Shown piece after piece: positions 36,262 to 47,299 of a stretch of 64,000 nucleotides of DNA. The translations under genes were made by a program, and so were the position numbers. Numbering within the stretch: position 1 is the stretch's first letter; every line of letters starts with the position of its first letter. Origin of the DNA: Stomorhina lunata (lineage: Eukaryota > Arthropoda > Insecta > Diptera > Rhiniidae); contig OW121744.1 in NCBI GenBank assembly GCA_933228675.1, positions 60,648,928 through 60,712,927 on the forward strand, read 5' to 3'. Under the pieces are notes generated by a model that was given only the letters and a program-made list of their open reading frames with translations, was not told where the DNA came from and did not search any database.

Positions 36262-37543
36262 AAGAGTGCTCTAAATAAAATTTGTAGTTTTAGATTTTCT
36301 TAAATAAAAATCAAACCTTTTAATATAAAAACTCTACAAAATACGCAAATATAATGACATATTATACAAAATCATTTAGCATTAAAATGTTTACTTAGTA
36401 CTCGGGTTTTTTCGGAAACCCTTCCATTAAAGATTTTACAGTTGCTTCTGATAACTTTTTGGAGCATGTGTTCCACCTGCGCTTAAAATCGGACATGTTC
36501 TTGGAAATCTTTCCTGTGTTCTTCAATTTCTTTTTTACCAGAGCCCAATACCTTTCCACAGGCCGAAGTTCTGGACAGTTAGGTGGATTTGCCTCTCGTG
36601 GTACAAAAATGACATTATTCTTTGAGTACCACTCAAGTGCCTTTTTTCCATAATGGCATGATGCCAAATCGGGCCAAAAAAATATAGTCACTCTGTGCTC
36701 TCTTAAAAAGGGTAACAACCGTTTTTGTAGGCACTCCTTTATATAAATTTCTGTGTTTATTGTGCCAGATGCCACAAATACTTTACTTCTTTTGCCACAA
36801 CTGCAAATAGCTTGCCACACGAGAAACTTCTTCGGGAATTTTGTTTGTTTTTTTGTGCGAAACTCTTGCCGAACATTGCCCCGTTTATCAGCAACATAAA
36901 AATCTTGACCAGGAAGTTGAGAAAAGTCTGCCAGTACGTATGTTTCATCATCCATCACACAACAGGTGTATTTTTTTTATAAAATCAGACTTCAATTTTT
37001 TCGCTCGTTTTTTTGCTTCTAAGTTCTTTATAGCATTGCGATCTGGAACCTTTTGGACTTTGTATGTCTTCAGTCCAGCATAAGCTTTGACTCTATGTGC
37101 AAAATTCGTAGAACATTTCACCGTACGAGCTGCTTTTCTTAAAGAAGTGTTAGGCGCTCTTCGAAAGAGTCGCTCGACTTCTTTTGCCTTACCAATATCT
37201 GTAGGACCTTTTTTCCTCCCTGATCTAGGTTTTCTTTCAGTGCTCAGGTTTTCCTTATACCGTCTGATGGCATTAGAAACCGTTCGAGGGTCAACTTCCA
37301 AATTTTTAGCTATTTTTTTAAAAGTCCATGACGGATTTTTTTGAAAAGTTTTAATTATATTTTGACGAACTTTTTTTTCTCAGTCCATTTTGATTGAAAT
37401 AACTATTGAAAATTAATAATTTCTAAAATAATAGTATCTGACATATCTATAGAAACTAACTTGATCAAAAAATAAATTATTTCTTGCACTATGGATAAAT
37501 TTTGTCTAAAATAGTAAATGCATATTTTTTTTAGAACACTCTT
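36262..37543 (-). mobile_element. DD37E element E (1282 bp)
   Basis: The ends are AAGAGTGCTCTAAAT and TAGAACACTCTT, with TA at 36260-36261 and 37544-37545. It lies 100 bp downstream of a bl exon, antisense to the gene. A 15 bp deletion removes the VDNFAK segment near the 3' end. Confidence 0.88.
36395..37390 (-). pseudogene. DD37E transposase with early stop and frameshift (E)
   Basis: The third codon is TGA instead of TGC (ATG GAC TGA). An HTH-containing frame is open from about 37301 to 36948 and is then shifted by an extra A in the IKKYT codons. The catalytic frame from 36958 to 36395 holds MDDET, FFWPDLASCHY and PVERYW and ends FPKKPEY after the deletion. Confidence 0.82.
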
Positions 37544-37699
37544 TATGACAAGCTTATATTTCAAAATTTCCATACAAAATTTCTACTATAAAAGTTTAAT
37601 AAATTTATAATTCGTTTGTGAATTAGGCGGTAAGTTTTTAAACAAGGAAAAAAAATAGTTTTAAAATATTTTACTCAACCAAGATCTCCAAAAAAAAAA

Positions 37700-37950
37700 A
37701 TGAGGCTAGATTAAGTCTCCTTCTCGACAGCGCGAGGAAAGTGCAAAAAAGACGTTTTATGAACACCTCCTTGTCTCATAGCTTCTGCAAAAGTTACTCG
37801 TCGCAATCTTCAATATAAACGCGAGATTGTCCTGTATTAACAAACTATACGTCCCCTGTTATTTTGAAAATATGCTCAAACTTTAGTTTACCAAGGACTG
37901 TTACATAAACAAATGGTTCCGATACCCAATGTAAAGTTTTGGATCACCTA
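37700..37950 (-). pseudogene. Possible LINE RNase H / C-terminal remnant (weak)
   Basis: On the minus strand a frame reads DNLAFILKIATSNFCRSYET and FFALSSRCREGD. This loosely resembles the C-terminal CRxC...H...CPALxRRR region of I- or R1-type LINEs. Stops interrupt it and the resemblance is short. Confidence 0.25.
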
Positions 37951-38016
37951 CTCTTTTCTGACCTAGCACCGATGAACTTCACAAGCTCGACAGCTTTCTA
38001 TTATTTCTGAGGCTTC

Positions 38017-38433
38017 GTGCTAAAAGGGCCAATGTCAAAAAATATAGTTTTGAGAAACATTGATTTAAAGTTTTTATTTTCTATATATAAATTTATAGTA
38101 ACGTTGCCCAGAAAAACCCATATAAATTTGTTCTGAGTTAAGTTAAACTTCTTTTCTCTACGATTTTCTTTCTCTATCTTTAACACTTTCTGGAACTACT
38201 CCCTTCACTCTTTTCTCTCTTTCTATTTTCGTTATCATTTATTTACTTTCATCAAAGGATCACAATGGACCCAAAGACCCTCCGAGTGAAGATGCCACTC
38301 TCCTGGCATCACCTTTTCAACCTAACCTAAGTTAAAGATTAGCTGTTGGAACCAAATAAAGAGGGCAAAGAATGAAATCTAATGCAATGACTAACTCAAA
38401 ACAGCAAAAAATTGACATTGGCCCTTTTAGCAC
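38017..38433. mobile_element. Small TIR element (GTGCTAAAAGGGCC ends)
   Basis: GTGCTAAAAGGGCCAATGTC at the left and its reverse complement GACATTGGCCCTTTTAGCAC at the right are exact over 20 bases. The 417 bp between them have no frame and include the tail motif TTCAACCTAACCTAA that also ends the remnant at about 41150. The element lies immediately left of the inverted foldback-like copy. No clear target duplication. Confidence 0.6.
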
Positions 38434-38445
38434 CAATCCATAGAT

Positions 38446-39649
38446 ATATCGTCGTTCTCATGTAGTAAGGCCCTTACTCACACTTTGTTTGAAATTGATT
38501 TTTTTGTGATTCCAATGCATTTAACGCAAATACTCGTCCACACAAAAGTTTAAGGCAATTTTAAAATCAGCGGTTTTTTTTCTAAAAAGCGGTAATTTTC
38601 TAAAAAGCCCAAACAAAAAAAATATTTATTTAAAAGTTGCATCTTCAAATAATAGAAAACTTTTAAATCTTAAAGCTTTCGTTTTGATATATAATAATTT
38701 CTTATATAAAACATTTGTCGACAAAGTATTTCGGATAGAAAACTTGCAATATCAAAAGATTTCCTATAGGTAACATTTAACTTTTCTATAGGTAACTTTA
38801 AATATTCTTCTACTAAAAACATTCCACATCGAAAGATTTCTAATAAAAAACTGCCATTATTTAAAGATCTTATATAAAACTTTCGATATTGAAAGATTTC
38901 TTATATAAAACTTTTCTATAGAAATCTTGGAATATAAAAATCTTTCCTATAGACAACTTTTCTAATCTAAAAAACTTTCAATTAAAAACATTAAATATCG
39001 AAAGCATTTCAGTAAAAGATATTTCCTATATAAAACTTTTGATAGATTCTAAGATTTCTTATATAAAACATTTGTCGTCAAAATATTTCGGATAGAAAAC
39101 TCTTTTATATCAACAGATTTCCTAAAGGCTAATTATACAATAATAACCAAAGCTTTTTACTAAAAACATTCTATACCGAAAGCTTTCAAAAATAAAACAT
39201 CCAATATCTCAGGATTTCCTATATACAACTTTTGATGTCGAAAGACTTCATATAATAAACTTTCGATATCGAAAGATTTTTTATAGAAAACTTTTAAATT
39301 TCTATATAGAACTTTGAATATAGAAACATTTCATAAAGAAAGTATTTGATGTCAAACTTTTAATACCGAAAGCTTTCCTATAGAAAGAAAACTTTCGTAT
39401 CGAAAGATTTCCTCTAGGATACATTGACTATCAAAAGCTTTCCTATAGAAAACTTTCGCTATCGAAAGATTTTCTATAGAAAACATTCACTATGGAAAGC
39501 TTTAATTAATATATGTACATAATTTGCTTTTATTGCTACATTTAAAAAAAGTTAAAATGTTTCGATAGGAATTTAAAATCTGTTTTTGCCTTCTCCTGTA
39601 AAGTTTTAAAAATGCGAGTTAGGTCCTTTCTACATGAGACCAACGATAT
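38446..39649 (-). mobile_element. Foldback-like element with internal degenerate satellite, copy 2 (inverted)
   Basis: It begins ATATCGTCGTTCTCATGTAG and ends CTACATGAGACCAACGATAT, the same termini as copy 1 at 30600 but in opposite orientation. The subterminal sequence TTGTGATTCCAATGCATTTA matches the complement of copy 1. The internal array (about 38640-39500) has the same GATATCGAAAG and TTTCCTATAG words but fewer units. Confidence 0.7.
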
Positions 39650-39984
39650 GAAACCTATCGTGTATCAAGTAATTAAGCTTTAAATGTTTAAAAATTTTAA
39701 CTAAACCTTATCGTTTCACTTTTGAAGCTTATAGACGATTTTAATATCGGAGCAACAGTTAAGGAAAAAATGATGGGCAAATAATAAAGCAAAGAATTGC
39801 CCTAAAAATATACATATTTTTTTAAATTCAGTTTTATTGATAGCAATGTAAAGTAAAAATATGGGAATCAAAAATGAGAATTTTAAACCACATTTAAAAC
39901 CAACAAAGCTTCGCTTATTTCGTCCATCCAGCGCCGAATTTCATCGTCTAGGACGTCTGTACTTTGTGGTTTAAGAGTGATATG

Positions 39985-40075
39985 GCTTAGTTGGTAACCA
40001 TGTCGACTACTAGGCATAACATATCAAATTCTGCCCGAGTTCGAGTGCCAGTTGCGCCAACATCAATTTGTGTTA
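39985..40075 (+). repeat. tRNA-like segment with Pol III boxes
   Basis: TGGCTTAGTTGG fits an A box. GAGTTCGAGTGCC, about 50 bases later, fits a B box. The intervening sequence does not fold into a standard cloverleaf, so this is more likely a tRNA-derived SINE head than a tRNA gene. Confidence 0.4.
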
Positions 40076-40129
40076 TTCATTTATTTCATTAAAATTTTTA
40101 ATTGCCACAGCATCCACCATCGGCGGTAA

Positions 40130-41155
40130 ACCTTACAGAAGAGATTCTATAATATAAAGATATTGCTCTCCATACATTTGTTTTCTGTCAAAAGTGAAAT
40201 TTTTGGGGAACCAGTAACATAAATAGGTGGCTAGGAACCTCTTTCCAGGTGTGGTTGGTAAGGGATAACCAAATATCCCTCGCGGACCAAACAGGTAGTA
40301 GTGGGTTGCTACTTTAAATCCCCCAAGCTCCGGTGTCATTGCGAACTGTGCCATGGAGTTTTCGGTCCGCAGTCGGAGGTTGGGGCACTGTCGAATACCT
40401 TAACGCCTCCACCAGTATTTAGCTATTCCTGCGTCAATGGGGGTCACCACAAAAAACAAAATTAAATCGACATGAAAACCTTGGACAGTTTCAGGGTTAG
40501 ACGGAAAATAATAGGGAGGGACGATCTAGACGAAAAGACCCTTAGCGAGACAGCGTTCTCCAACAGGTGAGACTTTTACTGGCGTGCAAATGCAAGTGGA
40601 TGGGCTTTTGGATGATCTAGACTCATCTCATACCACTGGAACCACTCAGTTACTGGCGGATGTTTTGATTGAGTAGGATTCGGACCATGAGATCACCATT
40701 ATCTCTAGCTCCGACAGGTCTCAATAGGGTTCTCCATAAAGATCTTGGGCTTCAATGGTTGAGTCAAGACAGACTGAGCAGTCCGACTCCACCTGCTCTA
40801 CCGAAGCTATCCAGAACTCAGCGGTTACCTCGCTGGACTCCTACTCGGATAGTGTGATCTCAACTCCGAGTCAAGTCAAAACGGCGGGATCCGCTCCGTG
40901 GAGAAGGTGAGCCAGATCGATCAGATTATGGCAGCCTCTAGGTCAGATCAGCCTAACTCTACCTTCACCACCGACGCCACTCAGACCTCAGCGGCTATCA
41001 CGCTGTACTCTGGCTTGGAGAGCGCGATCGATGCGATTTCGAATTTATTAAAGAAAAAGCAAAAAACTTGGTGAACTAACATCGACAATGCGAAGAGCGA
41101 AGTGAAGGTGTCTTTTTAACATCACCTCTCAAACCTAACCTAACTTCCTAACCTC
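40130..41155 (+). pseudogene. GC-rich degenerate coding remnant, unidentified
   Basis: This stretch is clearly more GC-rich than its surroundings. Broken frames on the + strand are rich in Ser, Thr, Asp and Gln, such as GVQMQVDGLLDDLDSSHTTG, EQSDSTCSTEAIQNSAVTSL and FTTDATQTSAAITLYSGLES. The last two are similar to each other, pointing to an internal repeat. It ends near CTCTCAAACCTAACCTAAC. Composition and tail suggest the 5' ORF of a non-LTR element, but no conserved domain was recognised. A MITE fragment (GATTCTATAATATAAAGATATTG) lies at about 40142-40200. Confidence 0.4.
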
Positions 41156-41626
41156 AAATTTGCTCATCCTTTATAATACATACATATATTTCATCTTAAT
41201 ATCAAGATATTTGGCTTAAAAGCTTTAAAATTTGTATCATATCATTTCAATTCTAAATATATTCAAATATCGTCTTAACAGTTTAGTATTAAATTTGGTT
41301 TCAAATATCAATAATCCCAGCAAAACTTTGGTAATGGCAAGTACTCTGATAACTGGTTACCTTGTAACGACTACAACATACCATCCGAATAAATAATAAG
41401 TTATTACGGAAGTACTTACTTGTAATTAAGATGGTAATTAAAACTTAATGGCCCCGGTTCAAATCCCACCAAGGGCAACAATTTTTTTAGTTTTTTTTTT
41501 TATTAAAAGAGTCTTTTTAAATGATTTTTGAATTTTAAGAACTTAAATATTATCTTCTGTAAAAAAAATTTGTAAAACTAACTCACGTTAATGAAAAAAT
41601 ACCATCATGAGTCAATTTTGATTATT

Positions 41627-42040
41627 TAGGGGATGTTGAATACCAAACACGATTCTAATTGGTCTTAACTTGGTAAGCCCAACTTATCTTGTTCATCTTT
41701 CATCTCAATTGTGGACACACACCTCCACATGGTATCACCCGGGGAGCTAGTTTAACACCCATTAATATTGTGAGTTAACATGTTCCGAGAGTTGTCCCAT
41801 AAGATCGATAAAAATGGGTTAGGATTACGGGCTAGTAACCCTCTCTTGAAAAAAATGCAATGAAGAGGATAAAATTAGAATTGAAATGTCTCACTACCTA
41901 ATGTTAGAGGAGGATGTCCGAAACTTCGATAGAAAGACCAAGTTGAGGAACATTTTTCAAAGCTTGGCCATAAAATTGGAGAATATTCGCACAAGATCGA
42001 AATCCAACCTTAACAGGTTGTAACATTTAAGTAAGTAAGA
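41627..42040 (+). repeat. Old dispersed repeat, partner of 20640-21115
   Basis: It shares blocks with the complement of 20640-21115, including CGATAAAAATGGGTTAGGA, CTAGTAACCC and AGAAAGACCAAGTTGAGG. No frame is supported. Confidence 0.5.
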
Positions 42041-42263
42041 GTCAATCTTATGTAAAAACTTGTACAAAAAAGAAGATTTAAATTGTTTAAGTTTTAAAAT
42101 AATTTTAAAAAAGTTTTAAAATAATTACAAAAAATCGTATAAAAATATTTTTCCAAAAATTACAACAAAGCAAAAAAAAAAGCAGGGAAAAACAAAGTTA
42201 TTTTCACATGATTTTGGATCTAAAAATAAAAATTGTTTATATTTATTATAAGCTGCTAAGTTT

Positions 42264-42345
42264 TCAACATATGAAGTAGCTCAGTGGAAAAGTCTCTGCC
42301 TAGCAGTCGGAGTATCTGGGTTCGAGCCCTCATGGGATCATAAAA
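42264..42345 (+). repeat. tRNA-like SINE segment
   Basis: The A box TAGCTCAGTGG and B box GGGTTCGAGCCC are 38 bases apart, with a possible anticodon stem CTCTG/CGGAG between them. The loop is too long and the acceptor stem is absent, so a functional tRNA gene is unlikely. Confidence 0.45.
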
Positions 42346-42712
42346 AAAATTTTGTATTTCGTTTAAAAATATATGTTAAAAAAAAACAACAACAAAAAAG
42401 TTGTTGCTGTTGTTGTTGTTGCTTTCAAATTGCTTACCCAAGCCATTACTTTTCTGCAATTTGTAAGTACTTGCCTCCAATGACATCCCCATGTTAATGT
42501 AATGACTTAAACAGCGAATGAGTAAGTAGTTCGTGTTCAATAGTTTAACTGTTTAACTCATTATTTGGTAATGAAAAGTTTTGCTGGGATTTTAGAAGTT
42601 GCGCAATTGTCATCTTTTCCTTTAACATTTTCTTTCGATATTAATTTAAAATGCCAATACATACACACTTTTATTTAATAATTCCTTAATTTTTAATTTT
42701 GTTTAATTCTAG

Positions 42713-42808
42713 CGCGACAATGAATACGATGTTCGCTTGTTGATCCATCAAAGTTTAGCCGGTTGTATTATTGGCAAAGGTGGTCAGAAAATTAAAGAAA
42801 TACGTGAC
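42713..42808 (+). CDS. bl: bl/hnRNP K exon, first half of KH2
   Basis: This 96 bp, 32-codon exon lies between acceptor TTTAATTCTAG (ending 42712) and donor GTAAGT at 42809, phase 0 at both ends. It reads RDNEYDVRLLIHQSLAGC followed by IIGKGGQKIKEIRD, the first strand, helix and GKGG loop of KH domain 2. A TIR-bounded element (41316-42588) ends about 120 bp upstream. No following exon (rest of KH2) was found between 42809 and 64000. Confidence 0.9.
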
Positions 42809-44303
42809 GTAAGTATAATAATTTAATCAAATATTAGTCTTATTGGAATTCAATTTTTCATTAAAAGATTTTGAGCATTTCCTTTTGAAAAATTCGATCT
42901 ATACAGGCATGGTTCAGAAAAGTAGTGGATTGAAAGTAAAATGAAGTTTTAAAAAGTTGACTTTTTGTTTTTGATGTTCTACAAAAGTAGTGGTTTGCTG
43001 TTCTATTTTTCATTTGAAATGAACTTCGGAAAGAAAAAAAAGTGGTTTTAATTTCGCATTAAAAATTGAACGTGCTTTAAAAATACTTCTTTTTTGATAA
43101 AAGTGAATAAAAATTAAACGTACCAAGTATAATGTAGAACATCAAATATTCAAATTGAAGTTATTTTAAATTTATTTTACTTCAAAGTGGAATTCAGAAC
43201 ATGCAATTTAGAAAATAGCATTCGAATAATTTAGAAGAGATATACCTTTTGTGATCCGGCTCGAAGGACCATTGACATGTAATTAAATAGATTTCTAAAT
43301 TTAAAACAAATCCTAAATAGAGTTTGTGTACCTAAATTAAGCATCCTTTTTTTATACCTATCTTGATCAGGGTTTTCTTAGTAAACGAAAATTTACAAAA
43401 AGAATAAATTTAAACTCTAAAAAGATTTCCTGACATTTTCAAAGTTAACATTAACAGATTTATTTAATTTCTCAAAAATAATATATTCATGAATTCATTT
43501 AACTTATTATTTTAATAGTTTCATTGTACGTTGAAATTAAATTTATCGAACGGTTTCTCCTTCAGTTAAAAGGTCAAATGTCAGATTTAATTATTAGAAA
43601 TTTCAATATTTTGCACAAAAACTTTTTAGTTTCTGGAATAAACTTTCTATCGTTTCGTAAACAATTTTCATATTTGGCCTTAAAGTAAATAGAATCTTAT
43701 GTAGATACTCGTACATATTTAGATAATATTTTTTTTTTCCTGAGTTGTCTACCAAAATGTGGTGGTAAAGAATATAAAGAAAGGAAGGAAATGTGTGTTT
43801 TTGAGATTTAACATGTGGGTAAACATGTTATCTACTAAATGTTTATGCTTTCCTTGTCGATATTAATGTATAAAAATTAATTTTTATATAATACCTGGTT
43901 TGGTTGTCCTCCTGTCTCTTTCAGGCCTCTTCAATAGAACACAAAATGCAACCAAAATGTGCTGCAATGTAAATGATGGCTATTGTTTTATTTTTGCCAA
44001 AAATATTAGTGTTGGTGGTCTTGTTTTTCTTTTTTGATAGTTTGTTTTTAAATGACGTATATTTTTTAGGGCGGGTAAATATTTTTCTCGACCAAGCGTT
44101 TGTTTAAATCGTGGTCTAGGACGAATTCTAAGTTGGTTATCCACTCTAAAGTTTATACATTCACTGCCACTGAAAAACACTTAAGGATTTTTTCCTTTCT
44201 ATATATAAAATATTTTTTGAGGAAAAATACTGGCTTTTTATTTATTATGTTCAGCGTAAAGGGTGGGCAAATTTTAGTTTAGAAAGTAAACTGGCTTAAA
44301 ACC
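42809..44303. other. AT-rich bl intron, nothing recognised
   Basis: The start of the intron after the KH2 exon. No transposon or further exon was found here. Confidence 0.4.
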
Positions 44304-44305
44304 TA

Positions 44306-45600
44306 CGAGGGCTGTCTGATAAATAACCGACCTAACCATGATGCAAGCGACTTTTTCAATTTTTTTTTTTTTATTTTTCTACATAGTCTCCTTGTAACTC
44401 CACACACTTCTCCCAGCGATGTTCCCATCTCTGCAACCCTTCCAAATAGTACTTGGCGTCTTTGTCTGCAAAATACGAGTTCACGAAAGAGATTGCCTCC
44501 TCATTTGACGAAAATCTCTGGCCGCCGAGCTCAGTTTTAAGTTGAGGAAACAAAAAAAAAGTCGCTTGGTGCTAGATCCGGTGAATAAGGTGGATGGTCA
44601 AGCAGTTCGAAGCGTAATTCGTGGATTTTCGCCATGGAGCCTGTTGAGATGTGAGATGGTGCGTTGTCTTGGTGGAACAAGACTTTCTTTTTTTGCAAAT
44701 GTGGCCGATTTTTCGAAATTTCTTCCTTTAGCTTGTCCAATAATGATGCGTAGTATGCTCCTGTTATAGTTTTTCCTTTTTCAAGATAGTCGATAAAAAT
44801 AATTCCATGGCTGTCCCAAAAAACAGTCGCCATCACTTTCCCAGCCGAATACACAGCTTTAGCTTTTTTTGGGGCCGGTTCCCCCTTTTCAATCCACTGT
44901 TTAGATTGGATTTTTGCTTCGGGCGTATAATGATGAATACAAGTTTCGTCTACAGTTATCAATCGGCGCCAAAAATCGGTCTTATTGCCTCTAAACTGAG
45001 CCAACAGAGCGCTGGAAATGTTCATGCGCGCACGTTTGTGGTCTATCGTAAGCAAACGCGGCACCCAACGCGCAGACAGCTTTCTCATGCCAAAATCTTG
45101 GTTTAATATGTGACAAACACGTTCTTTTGACATCTTCATAATCTCAGCTATTTCCCTAACTTGAATCCGGCGGTCGTTTAGTACCAATTGATGAACTTTT
45201 GCGATGTTATCGTTAGTGGTTACAATTTTTGGACGCCCAGGACGTTCATCATCTTCCAAGCTCCTGCGACCACGTTTAAATTCAGCTGCCCAAAATTTTA
45301 CGGTGGTAAACGATGGTGCAGAGTCACCATACACAGAGTCCAACTCATCTTTGATTTGTGAAGGCGTATTGCCTTTCAAAAAAAAAAAAAAATTTAATTA
45401 CAGCTCGATATTCAATTTTTTCCATTTTGGGGAAATCACCGAAATAGACTCACAAAAACGACTGTCAACAGATAATTGCGCAAGATAAATTTTTGAAATT
45501 TTGGCGAGTTAGCTAAATATGCACAATTTGAAGTAGAAACTTTTTTTTGAAAAAGTCGCGTGCATCATGGTTAGGTCGGTTATATATCAGACAGCCCTCG
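44306..45600 (-). mobile_element. DD34D mariner element (1295 bp)
   Basis: The inverted ends CGAGGGCTGTCTGATAAATA and its complement differ by one base over about 40 bp (the homology includes ACCGACCTAACCATGATGCA). TA flanks lie at 44304-44305 and 45601-45602. It lies antisense in the large bl intron. Confidence 0.9.
44371..45425 (-). pseudogene. DD34D mariner transposase with two single-base homopolymer slips
   Basis: The likely start is ATG at 45423-45425 (MEKIEYRAVIKF). The frame is shifted by a 15-base A run at 45378-45392 and again by a 9-base A run at 44552-44560. Without those two extra bases the length is 350 codons, normal for mariner. The main open part (45379 to 44537) shows an HTH, a GRPK motif, WVPRLL (the mariner WVPHEL position), the first Asp in TVDETCIHHYTPE, the second in LFHQDNAPSHIS and YSPDLAPSDFF with the third Asp, 34 residues on. 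The end (44553 to 44371) holds the normal WxxCxxxxGxYxEK tail. Confidence 0.88.
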
Positions 45601-45602
45601 TA

Positions 45603-46168
45603 CTTTCTTCTTGACAAATTCAGTTTTATTGATACTAATGTAAAGTAATAATTTGGGAATTAATAATGGAATATGACTTCGGGCAAATGTCTCCTTATAA
45701 CACTTCGGCAGAAAAATTTTGTGTCACATTTTGTAAGAAAGCTTTGCTTATATTCGAAATTTATATTTTAGAGCAAGGGTGCCCACAAGTTTCTTATAAA
45801 AGAGTAAACGCAAATACATACAAAAAAAAAAAAAAAACAAATTGTTTGTGTATTTCGTATTGCCCAGCTAGCAATTTCGTGATTGTTGACAATTCGTATA
45901 GATGATCAAAAACTGATTAATCAGCTTGGTGATCAAAAAAAGATTCCAAAAAGACTCTTTAAGACGCTTAGAAAACGACTAGTTTACAAAAGCACAACAA
46001 TTCTTGCAGAATGTGTGCAGTCAAAATCTTATCGTGCAAACGATCCTAATACGACAAGCCGGCTGCGTGGCTTGTAGCAACGTATTTTCTGAAACCATAG
46101 GTCAGTGATATCAACATTAGTCAATTTTTGACACAAATCTTTTAACATGGTTTAGTTGCTCATTTTCA
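45603..46168. other. Intronic DNA, nothing recognised
   Basis: AT-rich with a run of A near 45822. No repeat match was seen. Confidence 0.35.
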
Positions 46169-46169
46169 A

Positions 46170-46935
46170 AAGAAAGTGCTATAGTCGGTCAAGCCCGACC
46201 ATACGATACCCTTCACAACTAAAGTCAAAGGTGTTCTTTTTTCTGTATAAAGACAAATATTTGCTAAATTTTGCCAACATTTTCTAAGCTATTTCCGTCA
46301 TTTGGACTTATATGAGAGTTAGGGTCAAATATGGACCGATTATCTCGTAATTTATCAAATTGATTATGTAAACGAAACATAAACTTAAAATTCCCATTAT
46401 CTTTAGATTTACGAGTGTTTTAGTGATTTTTGTCTCATTTAGTGCATTTTGACAGAAGTTTGTATGGGAGCTATGGTCAAAAGTGGACCAATTTCAAAGA
46501 AATTTGGTACAGTGATTTTAGTTTACAAAAGCAGTATTGAATTTAAATTTCATGATAAAATATCGATATTTGTTGCCAATATTTCAATTCCGGGAAGTGG
46601 GACCTATGGGAGGTACCATAAATATTGGACCAATTTTGACGAATTTCAATAGCCGTGGTCCCACTATCAAAAAAAAAAAAAATGATCTGTGTCAAATTAT
46701 TTTAGAATTGCGACCTGTACTTTGATTACATGGTTTACATGGGGGTCCAGCTAGCAGTCCAGATGGACGGTCGGACTGACTGACATAGCTAAATCGACTC
46801 AGAAAGTGATTCTAAGCCTCTTGGTATACTAAAAAGTCTAAGGGTCTAAGACATATATTTCTATTCGTTACATACATCAGCCCAAACTTGTATTATAAGT
46901 TTGGGCCTATTTCCACCTATGGTGGTGAAGGGTAT
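46170..46935 (-). mobile_element. mini-me/DINE-like repeat, copy 2 (inverted)
   Basis: It begins with the complement of the family 3' end (AAGAAAGTGCTATAGTCGGTC, then the hairpin) and ends CACCTATGGTGGTGAAGGG. The GTCY tract near 46770 has decayed to CGGTCGGACTGACTGAC. Confidence 0.62.
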
Positions 46936-46936
46936 A

Positions 46937-47297
46937 AAAATACGATACGATACTGCCGACTGCCCAAAAATCGTACCAATATTTGGATGTTATGGCTTTT
47001 TCGAAGACTGTTTGTGGCTTTTCTGACTTAAACAACAAAATTTAAAGAAATTTTATTAAAATCTGCCAATTATATAAAGATGAATCTGAATTGAATTAAC
47101 AAACAAAAAGCCTCGGTAGAAATTTGTTAATGAAGTTCAATTAAATTCGTTAGAACATATCATTTTAACTATGAAATAATTTTTCCTAAAGCGAAATTGT
47201 GCCCAGTTCATACTTTCGTTTTCAAGTAATCTCAAAAATCTTTTAAGAGTATCGTAAAGCCGGAATTTTTTGTAGTGTAATATTTAAAAATTGTACT
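46937..47297. other. Intronic DNA, nothing recognised
   Basis: No feature seen between the mini-me-like copy and DD37E element F. Confidence 0.35.
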
Positions 47298-47299
47298 TA

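Larger units (their letters stand above)
41316..42588. mobile_element. CCCAGCAAAA TIR element (1273 bp) with tRNA-like modules
   Basis: The ends CCCAGCAAAACTTT and AAAGTTTTGCTGGG are exact inverted repeats of 14 bp. AT is duplicated on both sides (41314-41315, 42589-42590). Inside are an old repeat (41627-42040) and two Pol III-like modules, one with GGTTCAAATCCC near 41457 and one with TAGCTCAGTGG and GGTTCGAGCCC at 42270-42330. The ends resemble those of the CCCAGTAAG MITEs. It lies about 120 bp before a bl exon. Confidence 0.7.
17935..42808 (+). other. bl: bancal / hnRNP K homologue, visible gene span (five exons, 3' part outside window)
   Basis: The five exons listed separately splice in frame through GT/AG junctions into one polypeptide with two GKGG-loop KH motifs, in the order and spacing of hnRNP K proteins. 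These are nuclear, poly(C)-preferring RNA-binding proteins acting in splicing, transcription and translation control; Drosophila has one such gene, bancal. Visible introns measure about 7.8, 1.4, 8.7 and 6.6 kb, and the next exceeds 21 kb. All but the 1.4 kb intron hold transposons. The end of KH2, the linker and KH3 are not in the window. Homology is recognised from the motif pattern; the symbol is assigned by family knowledge. Confidence 0.88.

Noticed and set aside
42264..42345. Possible functional tRNA gene
   Set aside because: Has A- and B-box-like words but no acceptor stem and an overlong anticodon loop. It is better explained as a SINE head.
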